Shown piece after piece: positions 1-7,343 of a stretch of DNA of 50,208 nt. A model generated the notes under the pieces. The model did no database searches and was not told the DNA's origin. It saw only the letters and a list, made by a program, of their open reading frames with translations. The position numbers and the translations under genes are program-made. How positions within the stretch are numbered: position 1 is the first letter of the stretch; every line of letters starts with the position of its first letter. This DNA is from Vulcanimicrobiota bacterium (GTDB lineage Bacteria; Vulcanimicrobiota; Vulcanimicrobiia; Eremiobacterales; Eremiobacteraceae): contig JAFAKE010000066.1 of NCBI GenBank assembly GCA_019235715.1, positions 1-50,208 of the forward strand, given 5' to 3'.

Positions 1-770
1 GAGGCAAAGGGCGCAGTGCCGAACAATTCGACAAGCTTTTTCGTCACAGCCTCAATCACCGCATCGACATCTCCACCGCGCTGGTTGATCTCAGTCACGA
101 ACGGGCCGCCGCAGATGATGCCCGTCGCGATGTCGCGCGCCGGAAGCCGCGCGCCCGACGATTTGACGGTCGCGACCGCGACGTCCTCGAAGCCGGCGGC
201 GCGCACGAGTTCGCCGACCGGTTCGCGGTCCAACAGTCCGAAAGGCACTTCGTAAAAACGCGGCGGGTCATCCGGAAATGCAGCGCGGATCTGTTCGTCG
301 GCCGCGGCGAAAACCGGGCAGCGAGCGAGCCGATCCCAAACGTTGAAGATGATCCATCCACCGGGGCGCAGCACCCGAAGCGCTTCGCGCAGCGCCTTTC
401 GCCGGTCCGCAAAGAACATCACCCCGAACTGGCACACGACGGCGTCAAAGCTGCGGTCTGCGAATGGCAGCGTCGTCGCGTCGACGGACTGCCACGAGAT
501 GCGCTCGTCCGCGCCCAGCTTCGCGCGCGCGATGTCGATCATCGCCTCATTGAGATCGGTCGCGGTGATGCGCGCGTCCGCCGGCAGCGCACCGGCTAGC
601 TTGGCGGTGAGGACGCCGGTGCCGCAGGCAAGCTCGAGCACGCTCATCTGCGCGACCGGCGGCACGCGCGCGGCTAGATCTGCGGCTTGCGGCTCGAAGA
701 CGAGCGGCACGAGGTAGCGATCGTAGTGCTCGGGGATCGAGCCGATGAATGCGCGGTACACGTCGCCCAT
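1..770 (-). CDS. Class I SAM-dependent methyltransferase (partial)
   Basis: The frame opens with ATG at 770 and stays open to the window edge, so the C-terminus is missing after about 256 residues. The Rossmann SAM-binding motif LELACGTGVLT lies near residue 45, followed by the acidic motif ITATDLNEAMI. The later segment VLRPGGWIIFNVWD is typical of UbiE/Methyltransf_11-type small-molecule methyltransferases. The substrate cannot be read from sequence. The gene starts 13 bases after the stop of an ABC-2 permease on the same strand, so it is probably the last visible gene of the exporter operon and may methylate the exported compound or a lipid. The ribosome site is weak (AAAGAA). Confidence 0.88.
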   Translation of the reverse strand, partial: MGDVYRAFIGSIPEHYDRYLVPLVFEPQAADLAARVPPVAQMSVLELACGTGVLTAKLAGALPADARITATDLNEAMIDIARAKLGADERISWQSVDATTLPFADRSFDAVVCQFGVMFFADRRKALREALRVLRPGGWIIFNVWDRLARCPVFAAADEQIRAAFPDDPPRFYEVPFGLLDREPVGELVRAAGFEDVAVATVKSSGARLPARDIATGIICGGPFVTEINQRGGDVDAVIEAVTKKLVELFGTAPFA

Positions 771-783
771 GATTGCGTTCTTT

Positions 784-1599
784 CTACGATCCGGTGCTTT
801 GATGATGGTCGAGGCCCCGCCGCCAGAATAGATAGGCCGCGGTGAACCACAGCGCGCCGATCAACGGCGTCAACCAGCCGAGCAGCGGATTGACCGCGTA
901 GTCGCCTTGCGCGGTCTTGTGCAGCAGCGTCGACGCCGGGAAATAATTGATGAACGCGAACGGGAAGATGAAGGAGAGCGTGAAGCGCACGACGCGGTTG
1001 TAGATCGAAAGCGGATAGCGGGTGAAATCCGTTTCCAGCGACATGACGACCCAGCGCAGCGTGTCCAGCCGCACCACCCAGAACGCCAGCGTCGCCACTG
1101 CCAGTTGAATGGCGAAGTCGATGAACGCCCCGCCGACCATCGCGCCGAGCAGCAAGCCGGCGACCCCGATGGTCCACTGCAGATGGACGAGCCCTTGCAC
1201 GATCGCGAAGAAGATCGTCGCCACGATCAATTCGTCCGGCCAGATCTGGCCGGGCTGCGAAATGATCTGGAACAGCGGATCCAGCGGGCGAACCATAAAG
1301 CGGTCGAAGCGGCCTTCGCGGATGTGCCACGGCACGTCGCCGACCGTGAAGAACAGCGTGCCGTTGAGCGACGACGCCAGCCAGTACAGCGCGTACAAAA
1401 AGACGACTTGCTGCCACGTCCAACCGTTCATGATCGGGAAGCGGTTCATCGTCAACCAAATCGTGGCGATCGCTGAGCCATGCAGCACGAGCGTGAACAC
1501 CAGCCACACGAAGAAATTCGCGCGGTACTCGGCGAGCGTCAGAAAGTTGAGGCGCCAGAATTCCGCATAGGTGCGCCAATACGGCGCGAGACTAGCCAC
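784..1599 (-). CDS. ABC-2 type transporter permease (DUF990/ABC2_membrane_6-like)
   Basis: This protein of about 271 residues has six or so hydrophobic segments and matches the pattern of ABC2_membrane_6 permeases, which pair with a second related permease and a daunorubicin-type ATPase. I place the start at GTG 1599. It overlaps the upstream permease stop (1592-1594) by eight bases and gives the N-terminus VASLAPYWRTYAEF, which aligns with the paralogue's AYAEF segment. An in-frame ATG at 1758 would add 53 arginine- and serine-rich residues read from inside the upstream gene and is unlikely. The conserved motif WHIREGRFDRFMVRPLDP is seen in both permeases in variant form (VREKIREGNIAIDLMRPI). 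The pair probably forms a heterodimeric exporter channel in the inner membrane. Confidence 0.9.
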   Translation of the reverse strand: MASLAPYWRTYAEFWRLNFLTLAEYRANFFVWLVFTLVLHGSAIATIWLTMNRFPIMNGWTWQQVVFLYALYWLASSLNGTLFFTVGDVPWHIREGRFDRFMVRPLDPLFQIISQPGQIWPDELIVATIFFAIVQGLVHLQWTIGVAGLLLGAMVGGAFIDFAIQLAVATLAFWVVRLDTLRWVVMSLETDFTRYPLSIYNRVVRFTLSFIFPFAFINYFPASTLLHKTAQGDYAVNPLLGWLTPLIGALWFTAAYLFWRRGLDHHQSTGS

Positions 1600-2404
1600 C
1601 CTGCACCACCACGCGCCGTTCGCCGACGCGCCAAAGCGCGAGCGCGCCGACGGCGAAGACGACGACCCACACGGCTTGCAGTGCAAGCGTCGACAGCAAT
1701 TCGGGTCCCTGGTATTTGCCGAGATAGATCGAGAGCGGGGCGTTGTAGATCGCCGCAAACGGCGAAGCCTGCGCGATCGCCGTCACGGGGGACGGGAAGA
1801 ACTGCAGCGGGACGACCGCACCGGCCAGCAGCGACGTGATGAACTGCACCATGAGCTGGAAGCCGAAGATCTCCATCGTCCAAAACGTGATCGTCGCCAT
1901 GAGCAAATCGAGGAAGAAGTTGACGAGAAAGCCGAGCGCGACACTGACGAGAAAGGCGAGCGCGATCAGCGGCGACGCCGGCGCGCTTATGTGCGTGCCC
2001 GTGAGCGCCAGGAGGCCGATGGCGATCGGCAATGCCACAGCGATCTGCACGAGCGCAAACCCGGCTTGTCCGACCGTGTCTGCGAAGACGTACAGCGGCA
2101 CGCTGATCGGGCGCATGAGATCGATCGCGATATTGCCTTCGCGGATCTTCTCACGCACGACATACGGGCCGTCCACGTTGTAGATCAGCCCGACCAGCAA
2201 CGCGAGCACCGAATACGTGATGATGTCCTTGAACGAAAAGCTCTGCTGCGGACCGTTGTTCGCATACAGCGCGCTCCATAGCGCGTAATACAAATAGACG
2301 CGCAGCGCGATCGAGCCGATGTGCGTGAACACCTCTTCGCGATACGTCGCTTCGCGCGCAAACGCTCGTTTGGCGAATTCGGCGTACGCGCCCCACGGGA
2401 TCAG
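1592..2404 (-). CDS. ABC-2 type transporter permease, probable CTG start
   Basis: This is the second permease of the exporter, about 270 residues with six predicted membrane segments and the family motif VREKIREGNIAIDLMRPI. The start is the unusual point. The only upstream in-frame ATG (2566) lies 163 bases inside the Kelch gene and would add about 54 residues with no permease character. The first downstream GTG (2332) would delete the segment AYAEFAKRAFAREATYREEV, which aligns with the start of the paralogous permease. Between them, CTG at 2404 overlaps the Kelch stop as CTGA, with AAAGGA about eleven bases upstream. I therefore use CTG with translational coupling. It overlaps the next permease by eight bases. 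Confidence 0.87.
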   Translation of the reverse strand: MIPWGAYAEFAKRAFAREATYREEVFTHIGSIALRVYLYYALWSALYANNGPQQSFSFKDIITYSVLALLVGLIYNVDGPYVVREKIREGNIAIDLMRPISVPLYVFADTVGQAGFALVQIAVALPIAIGLLALTGTHISAPASPLIALAFLVSVALGFLVNFFLDLLMATITFWTMEIFGFQLMVQFITSLLAGAVVPLQFFPSPVTAIAQASPFAAIYNAPLSIYLGKYQGPELLSTLALQAVWVVVFAVGALALWRVGERRVVVQGG

Positions 2405-3534
2405 GGCTGAACGCGTCCTTTTTGGAACTTGATCTGGGTGACTGGGCTGACGAAGCGCAGCACCGATGTCACCGGCGCGGTACCGGAATAGGGCGCACCG
2501 CCGATCACCCAGATCTGATTGCCGAGCGATGCCACAGCCATGCCATGGCGCGGATAGGGCATCCACGGCCCGCTGATCCAGCCGCCGATGCTGCTGCTCG
2601 AGATCTCGGTCGTCTGCGTGACCGTGCGTCTCAGATCACCCTCGAACGTGATCGCTGATTCCTGGTCCTGCGCGGAGCCGGCGTAGTTCTCGCCGCCGAT
2701 CGCCATCAGCCTGCCGTTGACGGCGGCAAGGCCGAAGTCGCTGCGACCGACGTGCATCGAGCTGCACGCGCCCCAGCGATCGCGCGCAGGATCGTAGACG
2801 TCGCAGGTGCGCAGGCTGTTCTGATTGCGATCGCGCCCGCCGACGACGTAGATCTTTTCGTTGATGACGACCGAAGCGGCCAAAAAGCGTGAATCGCCGA
2901 GCACGTATTCTTCCGTACGCCACGTGTTGGTCGCGGGATCGAAGATGAACATGCTGGTCTCATCGTTGCCGTGCGAGGACTGGCCGCCCAGCAGATAGAG
3001 TTTGCCGTTCACCGCTTGCATCATCGGACCGTAACGCGGGAATGGAAGCGAGGGCAGCTCCATCCACGAGTCGTCGATGGGATCGTAGCGCCAGAACTTG
3101 TTGGTGACGAGATCCTCGATGCGCCCGCCCGCGACGTAGAGATAGCCGCCAAGTCCGGCAGCGGCCGCGTGATCGACGCTTTCCGGAATGGTTGACGCCA
3201 GGCGCCATTCGCCGGGATGCGACACGATCGGGCCTGCGACTCCCGGATTGGCTTGCGGCGATGGGAACGTCGGCTCTAAGACGAGCAGCGTCGCCATCTG
3301 TTCGTCATGCGGACCGAAGCCGCCGACGAGGTAGATGCGTCCGTCCATCACCGCGACCGCTGCGTCTTGACGCGCCGAGGGTAAGTCGGGTCCGTGCACC
3401 CACACGCCTTTATTGAGATCGACGACGACGCCGGTCTGCGAGCCGATCTCTGCCGCGCCGGACGCCGGCAGAACCGCTGCCAGCGCGATCCCTACGGCGA
3501 GCAGCGCGCCCCGGAATAGCTGCACGGGAATCAT
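2401..3534 (-). CDS. Exported six-blade Kelch-repeat protein
   Basis: The protein has 377 residues. A hydrophobic signal sequence (about residues 7-26, ending near ASGAAE) is followed by six Kelch repeats. Each has a W near the start of the blade and ends in a YLVGG-type strand pair (LVGGF, VAGGR, LLGGQ, VVGGR, AIGGE, VIGGA). Six blades would close one beta-propeller. The gene sits inside the ABC exporter operon: its ATG overlaps the ATPase stop (ATGA at 3531-3534) and its TGA overlaps the probable CTG start of the next permease. A Kelch protein is not a usual part of ABC-2 exporters, so it may be an extracytoplasmic partner or enzyme acting on the exported product. That role is inferred from position only. 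Confidence 0.9.
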   Translation of the reverse strand: MIPVQLFRGALLAVGIALAAVLPASGAAEIGSQTGVVVDLNKGVWVHGPDLPSARQDAAVAVMDGRIYLVGGFGPHDEQMATLLVLEPTFPSPQANPGVAGPIVSHPGEWRLASTIPESVDHAAAAGLGGYLYVAGGRIEDLVTNKFWRYDPIDDSWMELPSLPFPRYGPMMQAVNGKLYLLGGQSSHGNDETSMFIFDPATNTWRTEEYVLGDSRFLAASVVINEKIYVVGGRDRNQNSLRTCDVYDPARDRWGACSSMHVGRSDFGLAAVNGRLMAIGGENYAGSAQDQESAITFEGDLRRTVTQTTEISSSSIGGWISGPWMPYPRHGMAVASLGNQIWVIGGAPYSGTAPVTSVLRFVSPVTQIKFQKGRVQP

Positions 3535-4580
3535 GAAACGGTCTCCACGTCGGCGGTCACCAGCAGTCCGTCGCGGGCGGCAACGCTGCCATCGCCCAAA
3601 CCATGCTGATAGATGTCGCGGATGATCGCTTCGAGCGGCGGCTCGGCGATCGTGACGTCCCTGAGCTCGTAGTGCTGGGCGAGCTTGACCACCAGCTCGT
3701 CGGCGCGCACGGCATCGCGGTCGAATTCGATCACGATGCGCGGGCCCTCGCGCGACACGACGTTCGCGCCCGGCACGGTGATGCGCACGTCGTCGCAGTT
3801 CTCGCAGTTGAGGTCGGCGGTCAGCGTGCGATTGCGTCCATAACGCCCCTTGATCGTCTCCACGCTGCCGTCATACAGCTTGCGGCCGTGATCGATGAGG
3901 ATGATGCGCGCGCACAACTTTTCGATGTCCGCAAGATCGTGCGTCGTCAAGATAAAGGTGGTGCCGCGGTCGCGGTTCACGCGCGCGATGAACTGCCGGA
4001 TGTTCTCTTTGGCGACGACGTCGAGGCCGATCGTCGGCTCGTCCAGGAACACGACTTTCGGTTCGTGCATCATCGCGGCGGCGAAATCGCCGCGCATACG
4101 CTGGCCGAGGCTGAGCTGGCGCACGGGCGTACGGATGAACTCGTCGAGGCCGAGCAGTTCGGTGAATTCGCGCAAGTTGCGTTCGTACGTCGCGGCCGGC
4201 ACGTTGTAGATCGCGCGCAGCAGCTGGAACGACTCGATAAGCGGAAGATCCCAATACAACTGCGTGCGCTGACCGAACACGACGCCGATCTGGCGGCCGT
4301 TGGCTTGGCGATCCGCCCACGGCACGATGCCGTCGACCGTGCACGTGCCGCTCGTCGGCACGAGAATGCCGGTCAGCATCTTGATCGTCGTAGATTTGCC
4401 CGCGCCGTTCGGGCCGATGTAGCCGACAAGTTCGCCCGCGTCGAGTTTGAAGCTGACGTCGCGCACCGCGTCTTTTATTTCATAGTCGCGCGAGAATAAC
4501 GTCGCGATAGCGCCAAGCGGGCCTTCTTTGCGGCGCAGGGTTCGGAATTGTTTCGTGAGGCGATCGGCGCTGATGATCAT
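3531..4580 (-). CDS. ABC transporter ATP-binding protein (ABC-2 exporter)
   Basis: The protein has 349 residues. It contains Walker A (GPNGAGKST, about residues 57-65), the ABC signature (LSLGQRMRGD), Walker B (VVFLDEPTIGLD) and an H-loop (TTHD). The approximately 100-residue C-terminal extension is typical of the daunorubicin/polysaccharide-type ATPases that partner ABC-2 permeases. It is the first gene of the operon and its stop overlaps the Kelch start. It energises export by the two downstream permeases. The substrate is unknown, but related systems export lipids, antibiotics or polysaccharide. The start at ATG 4580 is 66 bases from a divergent gene, so the operon promoter must lie in 4581-4646. 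Confidence 0.95.
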   Translation of the reverse strand: MIISADRLTKQFRTLRRKEGPLGAIATLFSRDYEIKDAVRDVSFKLDAGELVGYIGPNGAGKSTTIKMLTGILVPTSGTCTVDGIVPWADRQANGRQIGVVFGQRTQLYWDLPLIESFQLLRAIYNVPAATYERNLREFTELLGLDEFIRTPVRQLSLGQRMRGDFAAAMMHEPKVVFLDEPTIGLDVVAKENIRQFIARVNRDRGTTFILTTHDLADIEKLCARIILIDHGRKLYDGSVETIKGRYGRNRTLTADLNCENCDDVRITVPGANVVSREGPRIVIEFDRDAVRADELVVKLAQHYELRDVTIAEPPLEAIIRDIYQHGLGDGSVAARDGLLVTADVETVS

Positions 4581-4646
4581 GAGTGCAGGCGAGCGAGTGC
4601 GCTCCGTAGCAGGTAGCGATGACTTCGTTCACACGGGGGTGCTTCC

Positions 4647-5051
4647 TTGGCAGCGCCGGCCGCTGACACGACCGATCTCGTCTTCGTCTACGGGCTGCTC
4701 AAACGCGGATTCAGTCTGCACCATCACATGTCGCTCGGCGTTTTCATCGGCAGCGCGACCGTTGCGGGCAAGCTGTACTCGCTCGGCCACTATCCCGGCC
4801 TGGTCGAAGGGACAGGCAAGGTGCATGGTGAGGTATATCGTTTTGCAGACGTCGCCGTCGCGCTTGAAGTGCTCGATGAAGTCGAGGGATACGATCCGCT
4901 CAATCCGGATGAGAGCGAGTATCTGCGCGTTGTGAAACTGGCGGAGATGGACGCGAAGAGCGCGCGCCCATCGGTCTGGTGCTACGTCCACAATGCGCCG
5001 ATTGCAGGACGAACGCTAATCCAATCAGGCACATGGTCGCAGCGGACATGA
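4647..5051 (+). CDS. Gamma-glutamylcyclotransferase-like (GGCT/AIG2) protein
   Basis: This protein of 134 residues has the N-terminal GGCT signature FVYGLLKRG, then AGKLYSLGHYPGLV and the glutamate-bearing DEVEGYDP segment expected near the active site. Family members cleave gamma-glutamyl amino acids to 5-oxoproline or act on gamma-glutamyl amines. The start is TTG at 4647: an in-frame stop at 4620-4622 excludes anything earlier, and GGGGGTG lies just upstream. It is divergent from the ABC exporter operon with a 66-base gap. The substrate is uncertain because the AIG2-like fold is used for several reactions. Confidence 0.85.
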   Translation: MAAPAADTTDLVFVYGLLKRGFSLHHHMSLGVFIGSATVAGKLYSLGHYPGLVEGTGKVHGEVYRFADVAVALEVLDEVEGYDPLNPDESEYLRVVKLAEMDAKSARPSVWCYVHNAPIAGRTLIQSGTWSQRT

Positions 5052-5069
5052 CTCGTGGTGAACGAGACG

Positions 5070-5936
5070 TCAGGCCGAGTTCCGCTCCTGCGCCAACAGC
5101 TTCTCTTTGCGCTTGCTGCCCCAGCGGTATCCGCCGGTCGCGCCGTCGTTGCGCACGACGCGGTGACAGGGAATGACGAGCGCCACAGGATTTGCACCGC
5201 ATGCCTGGCCGACCGCACGCGCCGCCTTCGGCTCGCCGATCGCCGCTGCGATCTCGGCGTACGTTCGTGTTTCGCCGACAGGAATCGCGCGCAGCGCTTC
5301 CCACACGCGCCGCCGGAATGCGGTCGCCTGAATATCGACGGGGAGCTCCAAGTGCGGGCGTTGGCCCTCGAGGTACTCGACGATCGCCTCGATATAGCGC
5401 GTGAGGTGCGCGCCGCCGCGTTCGATCTGCGCCCCTGGATACTCCGCGTGCAGAGCCCGCTCGAGCTCCGCATCGGAACCGCCAAGGCACACCGCGCTCA
5501 CGCCGCTATTGGTGGCGCCGACCAGCAAGCGCCCGAGCGGCGAATCGACAATCGCATACCCGATGTGCATGCCTTCGCCGCCGCGTCTGTACAGCGCCGG
5601 CGTCATGCCGAAATCGGCGCGCGCACGCTCGTACACGCTGCGGCTCGATCCAAAGCCGGCGTCGTAGATCGCGCGGCTGACCGGCTCGCCGTTGCGCAAG
5701 CGCGACTTGAGCTTCGCAAGGCGCTGCTCTTGTCCGTATTGGCGCGGCGAGACGCCCGCTATCTTCTTGAATGCGCGCTGCAGCCGCGCCGGCTCCACGC
5801 CGAGCTCCCCGGCCAGCTGGCGCAGGGTCGGCATGGATTCAAGGTCTGATTCGAGCACGCGGCAGGCTTGCTGGACCACGGCCACATCGTTTGCGTTTTG
5901 CATTTCTTCTATATGATAGGGTCGCCGGCGGGCCAT
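5070..5936 (-). CDS. Ada-type methylated-DNA--protein-cysteine methyltransferase with AraC-like HTH
   Basis: The protein is about 288 residues. The N-terminal half is an AraC-type helix-turn-helix domain (LRQLAGELGVEPARLQRAFK, then VSRAIYDAGFGSSRSVYERA). The C-terminal half is an O6-alkylguanine-DNA methyltransferase with the acceptor cysteine in the motif PCHRV. The N-terminal zinc/methylphosphotriester domain of E. coli Ada is absent, so the classic activation switch is missing, while the direct-repair cysteine is present. The start chosen is ATG 5936, two bases after the NDH-2 stop; ATG 5903 is an alternative that keeps both domains. Upstream sequence in this frame runs into the NDH-2 gene and is not protein-like. 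It is probably cotranscribed with the dehydrogenase. Confidence 0.92.
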   Translation of the reverse strand: MARRRPYHIEEMQNANDVAVVQQACRVLESDLESMPTLRQLAGELGVEPARLQRAFKKIAGVSPRQYGQEQRLAKLKSRLRNGEPVSRAIYDAGFGSSRSVYERARADFGMTPALYRRGGEGMHIGYAIVDSPLGRLLVGATNSGVSAVCLGGSDAELERALHAEYPGAQIERGGAHLTRYIEAIVEYLEGQRPHLELPVDIQATAFRRRVWEALRAIPVGETRTYAEIAAAIGEPKAARAVGQACGANPVALVIPCHRVVRNDGATGGYRWGSKRKEKLLAQERNSA

Positions 5937-5938
5937 AT

Positions 5939-7228
5939 CTATCCGCTTTTGCCGCGCGGCAGCTTCACCTGGACGGTGTCGCGCGAGAAGATGAGGTCGA
6001 GCGTCCAGTCGATCGCGACGCGGATCTTGCGTTCCAGCGTCGGGATGCGGAACAGATAGTAGGTCCGCCACAGCCACCACGCGGGAAAGCCCGAGATCTT
6101 CAAGCCGCCGAGCATGGCGACGGCTTGGTGTTCGCCCAAGTGCGCCATTTGTCCGACCGAGGTGTAGGCGAATGGACGCAACGGCTTGCGATCGATCGCC
6201 GCCATCACGTTGCCGGCGACGTGCAATCCTTCGCGCAACGCGTGTTGCGCGGTCGGCGGGTAGGGCCTGCCGCCGCCTGGTGGCATGACGACAGCGCTGT
6301 CACCGACGCACCATACGCCCGGATAGCCCGGCACGGCGAGATACTCGTCGACAGGCACGCGGCCGCGCTCATTTGAGATCGGCAAACCTGCGATGAGCGG
6401 ATTTGCCGAAACGCCGCCGGCCCACACGAACATCTGTGTTTCAATGCGCGTGCCGTCCGTGAGCGTCACGCCGTTCGCATCTGCCGACTTGACGCCGACC
6501 CCTAATCGGAACTGCACGCCGCGCTTTTCGAGCGTCGTCTGCGTCCAAGTCGCGAGCGCTTCAGAAAGCTCGGGCAAGATGCGCGTTTGCAAATCGACCA
6601 CAATCGTCGTCACATCAGACGGCTTGACGGTGCGATACAATTTGGCGGCGGTACGCACGAACAGGTCCATCTCGGCGGCGGTCTCAATGCCCGCGAAGCC
6701 GGCGCCGGCGACCGCGAACGTCAGCAGCCGCCGGCGCACCTCTGGATCGTCTTCGAGTTCAGCCCGCTCGAGCATGTCGATCGCTCGGTTGCGCAGGACG
6801 AATGCATCGGCGAGCGTGCGGATCGTGAGCGCGTTTTCAGCGACGCCCGGCAGGTTGAAGTAGTTCGTCTCGCCGCCGACGGCGATGATCAGCTGGTCCC
6901 AGCCCACCGCGTGGACCGCGCCGTCGCCGTGCACGATCGTCACGGTGTGGCCGCTAAGATCGATGGACTCGATCTCCGCGTCGAACACACGCACGCGCGG
7001 CAGCACGCGCCGCAGGCTGACGACGATGTGCTGCGTATCGATGCTGCTCGTCGCCGCTTGCGGCAGCATCGGTGTGAAAAGGAAGAAATTGTCGCGGGCG
7101 ATGAGCGTCAGGTCGAGGTCGCGCCGCCAACGCGCCAAGCGCTGCAAGCGCAGCGCCGCGTACACCCCGCCGAATCCGCCGCCAAGGATGACGATGCGCT
7201 GGGAACGAGCCGATGACGTGTCGGCCAT
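5939..7228 (-). CDS. ndh: Type II NADH dehydrogenase (NDH-2)
   Basis: This FAD protein of 429 residues has two Rossmann motifs: VILGGGFGGVYAA near residue 13 for FAD and VAGAGFAGIETAAEM near residue 170 for NAD(P)H. The C-terminal FAD contact WCVGDSA and the motif PPTAQHALREG are typical of NDH-2. Such enzymes pass electrons from NADH to quinone at the inner face of the membrane without pumping protons. The C-terminal amphipathic region (FPAWWLWRTYYLFRIPTLERK) fits membrane attachment. It is transcribed ahead of the Ada-like gene. The start ATG at 7228 lies 115 bases from the divergent gene at 7344. Confidence 0.93.
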   Translation of the reverse strand: MADTSSARSQRIVILGGGFGGVYAALRLQRLARWRRDLDLTLIARDNFFLFTPMLPQAATSSIDTQHIVVSLRRVLPRVRVFDAEIESIDLSGHTVTIVHGDGAVHAVGWDQLIIAVGGETNYFNLPGVAENALTIRTLADAFVLRNRAIDMLERAELEDDPEVRRRLLTFAVAGAGFAGIETAAEMDLFVRTAAKLYRTVKPSDVTTIVVDLQTRILPELSEALATWTQTTLEKRGVQFRLGVGVKSADANGVTLTDGTRIETQMFVWAGGVSANPLIAGLPISNERGRVPVDEYLAVPGYPGVWCVGDSAVVMPPGGGRPYPPTAQHALREGLHVAGNVMAAIDRKPLRPFAYTSVGQMAHLGEHQAVAMLGGLKISGFPAWWLWRTYYLFRIPTLERKIRVAIDWTLDLIFSRDTVQVKLPRGKSG

Positions 7229-7293
7229 TGCGTTTGCGTTCGCACGGGAGGCATCGTCCCCTGCGCCACAAAACTGGTAGCGTCGCTGACGAA

Positions 7294-7315
7294 GCCCGGC
7301 TTTTCGAGGCCGGGC
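7294..7315. promoter_or_regulatory. GC-rich hairpin in a divergent intergenic region
   Basis: A perfect seven-base-pair stem (GCCCGGC / GCCGGGC) encloses the eight-base loop TTTTCGAG. It sits between two divergent genes, so it is not positioned as a terminator for either. On the plus strand it would fall in the 5' leader of the propeller/phosphoesterase gene, about 28 bases before its start. Function unknown. Confidence 0.45.
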
Positions 7316-7343
7316 CTACAGCAAAAATATCGGTTCAAGTGGT

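Noticed and set aside
907-1476. Antisense frame of 189 codons in the ABC permease gene
   Set aside because: It mirrors a clear membrane protein gene and is rich in Arg, Asp and Glu, as expected from reading GC-rich codons on the wrong strand.
3603-4499. 298-codon plus-strand frame opposite the ABC ATPase
   Set aside because: The minus-strand gene has all ABC motifs; this frame has none and is an antisense shadow.
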